The notes below the pieces were generated by a model. The model was not told where the DNA came from, did no database searches, and worked only from the letters and a program-made list of their open reading frames with translations. 6,144 nt of DNA. Source: Opitutaceae bacterium (GTDB taxonomy: Bacteria > Verrucomicrobiota > Verrucomicrobiia > Opitutales > Opitutaceae). The position numbers and the translations under genes are program-made. Of this stretch, positions 1 through 5,946 are shown piece after piece; position 1 is the stretch's first letter; every line of letters starts with the position of its first letter. Location: NCBI GenBank assembly GCA_025352845.1, contig JANXSC010000541.1, forward strand, positions 1 through 6,144, read 5' to 3'.

Positions 1-106
1 TCGAATCCCACCATTCCACGTCTTTCAACAACTCGGTGCCGGCAATCGCACCCGAATCGATCTCCAGCGACTCTTCCAAGGCACGCAAAAAGTCAGATTT
101 TTTCAT
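1..106 (-). CDS. Acyl carrier protein (N-terminal part, runs off the window)
   Basis: This reads as the first 35 residues of a small acyl carrier protein, beginning MKKSDFLRALEES and ending DVEWWDS at the window edge. ACPs carry acyl groups on a 4'-phosphopantetheine arm attached to the serine of a conserved D-S motif at the start of helix II. The visible Asp34-Ser35 sits where that serine is expected, after an amphipathic first helix (LRALEESLEI) and a loop with the ID.G.I.G..LL pattern typical of the family. The ATG at 106-104 is the only sensible start, and no Shine-Dalgarno sequence precedes it. It lies 86 bp downstream of menB on the same strand; that gap is T-rich on the coding strand, with no clear terminator or promoter. 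The partner enzyme is not visible, so whether it serves fatty-acid, polyketide-like or another acyl pathway cannot be told. A peptidyl carrier domain is possible but less likely given the short N-terminus. Confidence 0.75.
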   Translation of the reverse strand, partial: MKKSDFLRALEESLEIDSGAIAGTELLKDVEWWDS

Positions 107-192
107 AGGTAATGAGTCGGCACGCCAATCTCGGGACTAACAACAAAAACATCCCGCAAGACAAAGTAAAAATCTGCCCAAGCCCGCCAGCG

Positions 193-1026
193 TCACGGCA
201 GCCATGGATATTTTTTCGCATCGGGCTTCCGCTTCTCGCGTTGGGCGGTCATAAATTCTTTCGCCTCGTCGCTCATGTAGTAGAGCATCGTCGCGTTGCC
301 GGCGAGTTCCTGGATGCCAGCCTGGCCGTCGAGCTCGGCGTTGAACGCGCTCTTCAGCATCCGAATCGCGAGCGGGCTCTTGTCCAAGATCTCGCCCGCC
401 CATTTCACGCCCTCAGCCTCAAGCGCGGCGACCGGCACGACTGCGTTGATTAGCCCCATGTCGAGCGCTTCCTGCGCGCCATACTGCCGACAAAGAAACC
501 AAATCTCCCGCGCTTTCTTCTGCCCCACTACGCGCGCAAGGTAGCTTGATCCAAAACCGCCATCGAAGCTCCCCATCTTCGGCCCGACCTGCCCGAAGAT
601 TGCGTTGTCCGCCGCGATGCTGAGATCGCACACAACGTGCAGCACGTGTCCGCCGCCGATCGCGTAGCCGGCAACGAGCGCGATGACGACCTTCGGCATC
701 GAGCGGATGAGTTTTTGAAGATCGAGGACGTTGAGGCGGGGGACGCCGGCTTCGTCGATGTAGCCGGCGTGGCCGCGCACACTCTGGTCACCACCGGCGC
801 AGAAGGCGTATTTCCCATCGGTGTGCGGCCCCGCGCCCGTGAGCAACACGACGCCAATCTTCGGATCCTCGCGCGCATCGGAAAACGCATCGAACATCTC
901 CGTGACCGTGAGCGGGCGGAAGGCGTTGCGTTTTGCGGGGCGGTTGATCGTCACCTTGGCGATGCCGCCGGCCTTGTGATAGAGGATGTCGGTGTAAATT
1001 TTTGCGACCTGCCAGTCGGAAGTCAT
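193..1026 (-). CDS. menB: 1,4-dihydroxy-2-naphthoyl-CoA synthase (MenB)
   Basis: MenB is a cytosolic crotonase-fold enzyme that closes the second ring of menaquinone, converting o-succinylbenzoyl-CoA to 1,4-dihydroxy-2-naphthoyl-CoA. The 277-residue product is close to the E. coli length (285) and collinear with it. Visible landmarks are ITINRP-like VTINRP (25-30), NAFRPLTV (34-41), AFCAGGDQSVRG (74-85), AGYAIGGGHVLH (119-130, oxyanion region), GPKMGSFDGG (148-157) and GQKKAREIWFLCRQY. Matching E. coli numbering with an offset of 8, Tyr89, Gly148, Ser153, Asp155 and Tyr250 correspond to Tyr97, Gly156, Ser161, Asp163 and Tyr258. Gly148, rather than Asp, indicates the type I, bicarbonate-dependent enzyme. 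A short insert, PHTDGKY, precedes the CoA-binding loop and occurs in some MenB lineages. The chosen ATG is at 1026-1024; another in-frame ATG lies at 1047-1045, and neither has a Shine-Dalgarno sequence. The gene diverges from kup and precedes the ACP-like gene. Identity is very sure; general enoyl-CoA hydratases lack the GDQ.VRG and SFDGG combination. Confidence 0.96.
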   Translation of the reverse strand: MTSDWQVAKIYTDILYHKAGGIAKVTINRPAKRNAFRPLTVTEMFDAFSDAREDPKIGVVLLTGAGPHTDGKYAFCAGGDQSVRGHAGYIDEAGVPRLNVLDLQKLIRSMPKVVIALVAGYAIGGGHVLHVVCDLSIAADNAIFGQVGPKMGSFDGGFGSSYLARVVGQKKAREIWFLCRQYGAQEALDMGLINAVVPVAALEAEGVKWAGEILDKSPLAIRMLKSAFNAELDGQAGIQELAGNATMLYYMSDEAKEFMTAQREKRKPDAKKYPWLP

Positions 1027-1066
1027 GGCCGGGCAGCGTGAAAACATTTCCGCCGCTTGTCCATCC

Positions 1067-1097
1067 GCCTCCGCCCACGCGCAGTGAGGGCGGAGGC
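1067..1097. repeat. Perfect GC-rich inverted repeat (10-bp arms)
   Basis: GCCTCCGCCC at 1067-1076 is the exact reverse complement of GGGCGGAGGC at 1088-1097, with an 11-nt loop. It lies 41 bp upstream of the menB start and 157 bp upstream of the kup start. It has no T-run on either side, so it does not look like an intrinsic terminator. It could be a short interspersed palindrome, a leader structure for menB or a protein-binding site; only the symmetry is directly seen. Confidence 0.6.
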
Positions 1098-1179
1098 TGT
1101 CGCGCCGTAGCTTTGCCCAAAAAACGCCGGCGGACTCGCCCGAGCAAACTGCGGCTCGCCAAGCCGGAGCCGGCGAAAG

Positions 1180-1214
1180 CAAGCTGATTTCCGGTTTCAT
1201 CCGAAAACAGCTTG
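1180..1214 (+). promoter_or_regulatory. Imperfect stem-loop upstream of kup
   Basis: CAAGCTG at 1180-1186 pairs with CAGCTTG at 1208-1214. Inside, after an A/A mismatch, TTT (1188-1190) pairs with AAA (1204-1206) and CGG (1192-1194) with CCG (1201-1203), leaving one bulged C and a 6-nt TTTCAT loop. This makes 13 base pairs ending 39 nt before the kup ATG. It could be a structured leader or an operator in the divergent promoter region. The pairing is seen in the sequence; a regulatory role is inferred. Confidence 0.4.
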
Positions 1215-1253
1215 GAGCGCTCGCGGCGTTGCCGGACACTCCGCCCCTTCGTC

Positions 1254-3143
1254 ATGAGCGCTTCGCCGAAATCATCCGCTCGCTTCGGGGCCCAGGCCGC
1301 CCTCTGCATCGGCGCGCTCGGCGTGGTCTTCGGCGACATCGGCACCAGCCCGCTCTACGCGCTGCGCGAGTGCCTCGCCAACCTCCCGGCCGTGGAACGA
1401 AACGCCGGGATTCTCGGCGCACTGTCGCTGGTGGTGTGGGCGCTCATCTTCCAGGTGAGTTTCAAATACCTCGCCTTCATCATGCGCGCCGACAACCGGG
1501 GCGAAGGCGGCATCTTCGCCCTGTTCGCGCTCAGCCATACCGATCGCGGACCCGGCTCCCGCACCGGCGGGCCGTTCACGCTGCTCATCCTCTTCGGTGC
1601 GGCGCTACTCTATGGCGACGGCGTGATCACGCCGGCCGTCTCCGTGCTGGGCGCAGTCGAGGGTTTGAAAACCTTCGATCCGGCTCTCGCGCGCTATGTC
1701 CCGGCGATTTCATGCGCCGTTTTGGCCGCGTTGTTTTGGGTGCAGCACAAGGGAACACAGACGATCGGAAAGATGTTCGGCCCGGTCATGGTGGTGTGGT
1801 TCGCCACCATTGCGGCGCTTGGGATCTGGCACATCGCGCAATACCCCATCGTGCTTTCGGCGCTCAATCCGATGCACGGACTCCGCCTCATCGTCCAAAA
1901 CCCCGGGAGTGCCGTTGCCCTCCTCGGCTCGGTGACCCTGGTGATCACCGGAGCGGAAGCGCTCTATGCCGACATGGGCCATTTCGGGCGCAAGGCGATC
2001 AGTCGCGCGTGGTATCTCGGCGCGTTTCCCGGGCTCGTGCTGTGCTATTTCGGCCAGGGCGCCTACGCACTCACCCACAACGAAGTCGTCGCGAATCCCT
2101 TCTTCGCGCTCGCCCCCGCCGGCGTGCCACAACTCGCCCTCATCGCGCTGTCGACTCTGGCCGCGATTGTCGCGAGCCAGGCACTCATCTCCGGTGTTTT
2201 CTCCCTGACCCGATCGGCGATCCAGCTCGGTTACTTTCCCCGCCTCGAAGTGCGGCACACCAACGCCGATCAGGCCGGGCAAATCTATCTGCCGCTCGTC
2301 AATCGCGCGCTCGCGATCACCACGATCGCCGTCGTCCTGCTTTTCGAGTCGAGCGAGAAACTGGCGGCGGCCTACGGCGTGGCGGTGACCGCGACGATGG
2401 CGGTTACGACCGTGGCGTTCTACCGCGTCACCCGCATGCGCTGGAAATGGCCGCGGTGGAAGTCCGTCTCGCTGTGCGGCCTGTTCCTCGCGGTGGACCT
2501 GGCCTTCTTTGCTTCCAACCTGCACAAGTTCATGGAGGGCGGCTGGCTGCCCCTGGCCATCGCGGTCGTGGTGCTCGCGATCATGCACACGTGGAAACTC
2601 GGCCGGTCGGAAATCTATCAGCGCGTTTACGGCAACAACGTCACCGAAAGCGAACTCACCGCCATCGCCCGCAGCAAGCATGTCACGCGCGTCGGCGGAG
2701 CCGCCGTCTTCATGGTCGGTTCTTCCACCGGCACGCCCATCGCGCTCCTGCATCACGTGAAATCGAACCGCAGCCTGCACAAGACGGTCGTGCTGCTGAG
2801 CGTCATCACCGACGAAGTGCCCACCGTGCCAGAGTCGGATCAACTTGTGCTCACGGAAATCGGTGAGGGCCTCTGGCGCGCCGTCGGACGCTACGGCTAC
2901 ATGCAGTCGCCCGACGCCGGGGTGCTCATGGCGCAAATGCAGGAGCGCGGCGTGCCGATCCACCCGGATCGTGCGACGTATTTTTTCAACCGCGAGATGA
3001 TCATTACCGGCGGCAACGCCCGAATGTGGGAGTGGCAGAAGAGTCTCTATAGTTTCCTCAGCCGCAACGCCCGCCCGGCCAAAGACTACTTCCAAATCCC
3101 GCCGTCGCAAATCATCGAGATCGGCCTGCCGCTGCAATTGTGA
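1254..3143 (+). CDS. kup: KUP/HAK/KT-family potassium transporter (Kup)
   Basis: Kup is an inner-membrane proton-coupled K+ importer. The 629-residue product matches the usual length (E. coli 622) and is collinear from end to end. Signatures seen are GDIGTSPLY (27-35, first membrane helix), RADNRGEGG (78-86), YGDGVITPA (120-128), GAEALYADMGHFG (233-245), NPFF (281-284), SQALISGVFSLTR (308-320), GQIYLP (342-347), LAAAYGVAVT (370-379) and GGWLPL (429-434). About twelve hydrophobic segments fill the first 450 residues, followed by a soluble C-terminal domain ending in IPPSQIIEIG. The membrane acidic positions known as Asp23, Glu116 and Glu229 in E. coli appear as Asp28, Asp122 and Glu235; Asp at the second position is common in the YGDGVITP subgroup. 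I chose the ATG at 1254 because it puts GDIGTSPLY at the normal distance from the N-terminus; the upstream ATG at 1212 adds 14 arginine-rich residues and overlaps the stem-loop. The gene stands alone, diverging from menB and converging on hrpB. Confidence 0.96.
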   Translation: MSASPKSSARFGAQAALCIGALGVVFGDIGTSPLYALRECLANLPAVERNAGILGALSLVVWALIFQVSFKYLAFIMRADNRGEGGIFALFALSHTDRGPGSRTGGPFTLLILFGAALLYGDGVITPAVSVLGAVEGLKTFDPALARYVPAISCAVLAALFWVQHKGTQTIGKMFGPVMVVWFATIAALGIWHIAQYPIVLSALNPMHGLRLIVQNPGSAVALLGSVTLVITGAEALYADMGHFGRKAISRAWYLGAFPGLVLCYFGQGAYALTHNEVVANPFFALAPAGVPQLALIALSTLAAIVASQALISGVFSLTRSAIQLGYFPRLEVRHTNADQAGQIYLPLVNRALAITTIAVVLLFESSEKLAAAYGVAVTATMAVTTVAFYRVTRMRWKWPRWKSVSLCGLFLAVDLAFFASNLHKFMEGGWLPLAIAVVVLAIMHTWKLGRSEIYQRVYGNNVTESELTAIARSKHVTRVGGAAVFMVGSSTGTPIALLHHVKSNRSLHKTVVLLSVITDEVPTVPESDQLVLTEIGEGLWRAVGRYGYMQSPDAGVLMAQMQERGVPIHPDRATYFFNREMIITGGNARMWEWQKSLYSFLSRNARPAKDYFQIPPSQIIEIGLPLQL

Positions 3144-3170
3144 GCTCACGAAAAAACGGGCTTCCCAGTT

Positions 3171-3267
3171 TGTCATTCTGAGCGGCGCGAAGAATCCAGT
3201 GGGACGTGCGCACCACTGAAGACGCCGCGTCAATCCAAGTGGATTCTTGGCGCCGCTCAGAATGACA
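3171..3267. repeat. Palindromic REP/MITE-like element between kup and hrpB
   Basis: The 28-nt arm at 3171-3198, starting TGTCATTCTGAGCGGCGC, is the reverse complement of 3240-3267 with a single mismatch (position 19 of the arm). The 41-nt centre contains a smaller nested hairpin, CAGTG (3197-3201) against CACTG (3214-3218), around a GTGCGCAC palindrome (3206-3213). It fills most of the convergent gap, starting 28 nt after the kup stop and 32 nt after the hrpB stop. The words TGTCATTCTGAGC and GAAGAATCC are, from memory, typical of a palindromic repeat scattered through several bacterial genomes. In RNA it would form a long stem and may help end both transcripts, although no U-tract follows directly. 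An A6 run at 3151-3156 gives a T6 on the hrpB strand, 14 nt beyond the stem. Confidence 0.85.
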
Positions 3268-3298
3268 GGCCCTTGTAGCCGCCCTCCTCGACCAGCAC

Positions 3299-5893
3299 CT
3301 ACCGCCATTCGTGGCGCGGGTAGCGCCGCGAGAGTTCGGTTTTGATCTTCGGGTATTGCTCGCGCCAGAAATTCGTGAGGTCGTCGGTCACTTGAATTGG
3401 CCGTTGGTTGGGCGCGAGCACCTCGAACTTCACGGTGACGCGTCCGTGGCCGATGGTGAATTTCCCCTCGATGCCAAACAGCTCCTGAATGCGGGCACAC
3501 ATGATCGGCGGCCCCTCTTTCGCATAGGTGAGGCGCGCCTTGCGGCCGTTGCCCATCACAAGTTTCTCCGGCAAATAATCATCGAGCACGGCAAACTGTT
3601 CCGCCGTCAGCCAGTCACGCAGCACCGGCATGACGGGCTTGTCCTTGATGCCGCGATAGCCGAGTTCGCCGTAGCAAACTTGCTCGATCAAGGTCGCGCG
3701 GTCGGCGTCCGTGATCGGGCTGACCTCCAATTCGGGAAACCATTCCGCCAGCCGATTCACCCGCACCATCCACTGCTCCACGGAATCATCCCATGCCTCG
3801 AGCTTGAGTCGCCCCGCCAACACTTCCTTCGTCAACAACGCCGCGGCCTCGTTCAAGGGTGCCTCGTCGGAACTCGATTTCGATTCGAGCACAAGATCGC
3901 GGAAACGCCGCTCGCGTCGCGTCACGACGCGCTTGATGTCGGAGTCGTAGCTCACGCTCTTCGCCTCCACAAAGTCGCCGGGAAAAATTTCCTTTAACCA
4001 CAACTCCTCAATCGCGGTCGCCAGCGTGAGGAGCGTGTTCACCTCGCCGTCGCCGCGGCCAATCTCGCTGATCTCGGCGGCGACGAGCAGCGGCGATTTC
4101 TGAATCGCACTCTCCCGGGCGAGCACGCCGCGGCGCGCGTGGACGAGTTCGCAGCGGAGCGTCCCCGCATCGAGACGCCGGGCGAGCTGGTCGGAAAATC
4201 CCGCGAGCACGCATTTGCGCACCGCGGCGCTGTCGATGCCTTTCTCCATCACATCGAGCCCTTCCTTGGCGGCGATGGCGAGGAACTGCTCGAAGAGCGG
4301 CCCAACTTGCCGCGCACCCTGCGCGTGGATGCCGAGGCGGCGACACGCGTCGAGGCCGTAGTTCGCCTGATCGGCGTAGCGCCATGCGCGCATCAGCAGG
4401 AAAAAATCGCTCTCGTGCTCCTCGCCGAGCAGATCATCGCGCGCGTCCTCGGTGCGCTTGTCCACGCCACGAATGAGAAAACTCCTCCCCTGCGTGAGCG
4501 CCGCCATGAGCGCGACCGAGCGGACGCAGCCACGCTCTTCCGCCGCGAGAAACATCCGCGCGTAGCGCGGATGCACCGGGAAGCGCAGCATCTTGCGGCC
4601 GAGATCGGTGATCGTGGCACGGGCGTCTCGCCCGTGATCCGAAGAACCCACAGGCGAGACACCCGTGCCACGACCCAGCGCCCCTAAATCTACAAGCAGC
4701 GTCTCCGCCCGCTCGAGCGCGCGCTGCTCGGGTTTCTCCAGCCAGGGAAATGCGAACACGTCATCGATGCCGCTCGCCTTCAATGTCAGCACGACCTCGG
4801 AGAGATCGAGGCGCTTCACTTCGGGTAATTCCTGTGGGGCGCGCAGGCCGTGCTCGCGCTCTGTCCAGAGCCGCACGCACACGCCCGGCGCGGTGCGGCC
4901 CGCGCGACCGGCACGCTGGTCGGCACTCGCGACGGAAATTTTTTCCGCGAGCAGAGTGTTGATCCCACGATGCGGATCGAAGCGCGCGACGCGCGCGAGC
5001 CCGCCGTCGATCACCGCGGTCACGCCATCGATCGTGAGCGAGGTTTCGGCGACGTTGGTCGAGACGATAATCTTGCGCGCCTCGTAGCGCTCGACCGCGC
5101 GGTCCTGTTGCTCCGGCGGCAATTCGCCGTGCAGCGGAAACACCACGAAGTCACGCAGCGCCCGCTCGCCCTGAATCGCCTGCACCGTGCGGTTGATCTC
5201 ATAGGCACCGGGCATGAAGACCAAAAAATCTCCGGTCGTTTCGCCCGCGATGCGCTCGCACTCGCGCGCGGCGACGTCCCACACGGGATCGTTTTCGAAG
5301 TTCACGCTCTTCGGCAGATACTCGATCCGCACCGGAAAACTGCGGCCCTGCGAGGCGAGCACGTCGCACGGCGCGAGGTAAGTCTTGAGCATGCCCGCAT
5401 CGAGCGTCGCCGACATCACGATGATTTTCAGATCGGGCCGTGTGCTCTGCTGAATCTGGATCGCGCGCGCCAGCGAGATGTCGCCGTAGAGGTGCCGTTC
5501 GTGAAACTCATCGAACACGATCGCGCTGATGCCGCGCAGCATGGCGTCGAACGACATTTGCCGCAGCAGAATCCCCTCGGTCACGAAACGAATCCGCGTG
5601 CGCTCGCTCACGCGCGACTCGAGTCGAATCTGGTAACCCACCCCCTCGCCCAGCCGCGTGCCCGCCTCCTCGGCGACGCGTTTCGCCAACATTCGCGCCG
5701 CGAGCCGGCGCGGCTGGAGCACGACGACTTCGCCCTTCTCGCCCAGCAGCCCGTGCTTCCAGAGCATCTGCGGAATCTGCGTCGATTTGCCCGAGCCCGT
5801 CGGTGCCTGCACGATGAGCCGCCCCTGCGCGCGCAACGAGGCGACGACAGCGGTCTCAAGTTCATAGATGGGCAAATCGCGCGGCGCGGGCAT
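3299..5893 (-). CDS. hrpB: ATP-dependent helicase HrpB (DEAH/RHA family)
   Basis: HrpB is a superfamily 2 DEAH/RHA helicase of broad bacterial distribution; its cellular role is poorly defined and RNA is the presumed substrate. The 864-residue product shows, in order, Walker A APTGSGKS (30-37), QPRRLAAR (60-67), TEGILLRQ (105-112), Walker B DEFHER (128-133, the HrpB variant of DEAH), SAT (161-163), STNVAETSLTI (278-288) and QRAGRAGR (326-333). A helicase-associated region follows with LGRKMLRFPVHPRYARM (431-447), and the HrpB-specific C-terminal domain covers about 698-864, including ARIQELFG (800-807) and NQRPIQVTDDLTNFW (829-843). The ATG at 5893-5891 is preferred because Walker A then falls at the usual position and the gene does not overlap its upstream neighbour; an in-frame ATG at 5995 would add 34 unconserved residues. 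No Shine-Dalgarno sequence is visible. Residues 408-427 are encoded by an inserted palindromic element. The C-terminus stops at PRHEWR, a few residues shorter than the E. coli form. Confidence 0.95.
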   Translation of the reverse strand: MPAPRDLPIYELETAVVASLRAQGRLIVQAPTGSGKSTQIPQMLWKHGLLGEKGEVVVLQPRRLAARMLAKRVAEEAGTRLGEGVGYQIRLESRVSERTRIRFVTEGILLRQMSFDAMLRGISAIVFDEFHERHLYGDISLARAIQIQQSTRPDLKIIVMSATLDAGMLKTYLAPCDVLASQGRSFPVRIEYLPKSVNFENDPVWDVAARECERIAGETTGDFLVFMPGAYEINRTVQAIQGERALRDFVVFPLHGELPPEQQDRAVERYEARKIIVSTNVAETSLTIDGVTAVIDGGLARVARFDPHRGINTLLAEKISVASADQRAGRAGRTAPGVCVRLWTEREHGLRAPQELPEVKRLDLSEVVLTLKASGIDDVFAFPWLEKPEQRALERAETLLVDLGALGRGTGVSPVGSSDHGRDARATITDLGRKMLRFPVHPRYARMFLAAEERGCVRSVALMAALTQGRSFLIRGVDKRTEDARDDLLGEEHESDFFLLMRAWRYADQANYGLDACRRLGIHAQGARQVGPLFEQFLAIAAKEGLDVMEKGIDSAAVRKCVLAGFSDQLARRLDAGTLRCELVHARRGVLARESAIQKSPLLVAAEISEIGRGDGEVNTLLTLATAIEELWLKEIFPGDFVEAKSVSYDSDIKRVVTRRERRFRDLVLESKSSSDEAPLNEAAALLTKEVLAGRLKLEAWDDSVEQWMVRVNRLAEWFPELEVSPITDADRATLIEQVCYGELGYRGIKDKPVMPVLRDWLTAEQFAVLDDYLPEKLVMGNGRKARLTYAKEGPPIMCARIQELFGIEGKFTIGHGRVTVKFEVLAPNQRPIQVTDDLTNFWREQYPKIKTELSRRYPRHEWR
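4613..4672. repeat. 60-bp palindromic element inserted in frame within hrpB
   Basis: Arm 4613-4636 is the reverse complement of 4649-4672 at 22 of 24 positions, separated by a 12-nt loop. On the hrpB sense strand both differences become G-U wobbles, so the mRNA can form a continuous 24-bp stem. The element is exactly 20 codons and reads RGTGVSPV-GSSD-HGRDARAT as residues 408-427, with no stop. It lies between LVDLGALG and ITDLGRKMLRF, a surface-loop position in the helicase-associated region where, from recalled HrpB sequences, the family has only a few residues. The peptide words GTGVSPV and GRDARAT recur, as I remember, in many Verrucomicrobiota and Planctomycetota proteins and reflect a mobile palindrome. 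No target-site duplication is evident. Confidence 0.85.
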
Positions 5894-5924
5894 GAAGCGG
5901 TGAGGCAACACGAGTGCTACGCCC

Positions 5925-5942
5925 GCTTGCAACCCCGCAAGC
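5925..5942 (-). other. Small hairpin between the upstream gene and hrpB
   Basis: GCTTGC (5925-5930) and GCAAGC (5937-5942) form a 6-bp stem with a 6-nt loop, starting 4 nt after the stop codon of the upstream partial gene and ending 31 nt before the hrpB ATG. No T-run follows on the minus strand, so it is a weak terminator candidate at best. It might equally be chance. Confidence 0.25.
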
Positions 5943-5946
5943 AGTC

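Larger units (their letters stand above)
1027..1253. promoter_or_regulatory. Divergent intergenic region between menB and kup
   Basis: These 227 bp separate the divergent starts of menB and kup and must hold both promoters. I could not identify convincing -35/-10 pairs for either gene. The stretch is GC-rich and structured: a perfect 10-bp inverted repeat lies at 1067-1097 and an imperfect 13-bp stem-loop at 1180-1214, followed by an 8-bp palindrome (1215-1222). Between them, 1101-1180 contains repeated CTCGCC and GCCGGCG words and a GCTTTGCC / GGCGAAAGC near-inverted pair, which may be remains of a decayed intergenic repeat. The reading frames crossing the region have no recognisable protein character. 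Confidence 0.6.

Noticed and set aside
1027..1239. A 71-residue N-terminal extension of MenB from an ATG at 1239
   Set aside because: The extension has no similarity to MenB N-termini, crosses the structured intergenic repeat and would overlap the kup upstream region; the enzyme is complete from 1026.
1229..2866. A 545-codon plus-strand frame overlapping kup in another frame
   Set aside because: It is Arg-rich and lacks hydrophobic segments, while the kup frame matches the family from end to end; this is a codon-bias shadow.
3140..3149. Perfect palindrome GTGAGCTCAC spanning the kup stop codon
   Set aside because: Ten bases of symmetry are easily produced by chance and I see no second copy or context that gives it a role.
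1710..3500. A 596-codon minus-strand open frame opposite kup and the kup-hrpB gap
   Set aside because: It is antisense to kup, which has full family signatures. Its translation is rich in Arg, His, Asp and Glu with no recognisable domain, as expected for a GC-rich shadow frame, and it runs through the palindromic element and into hrpB.
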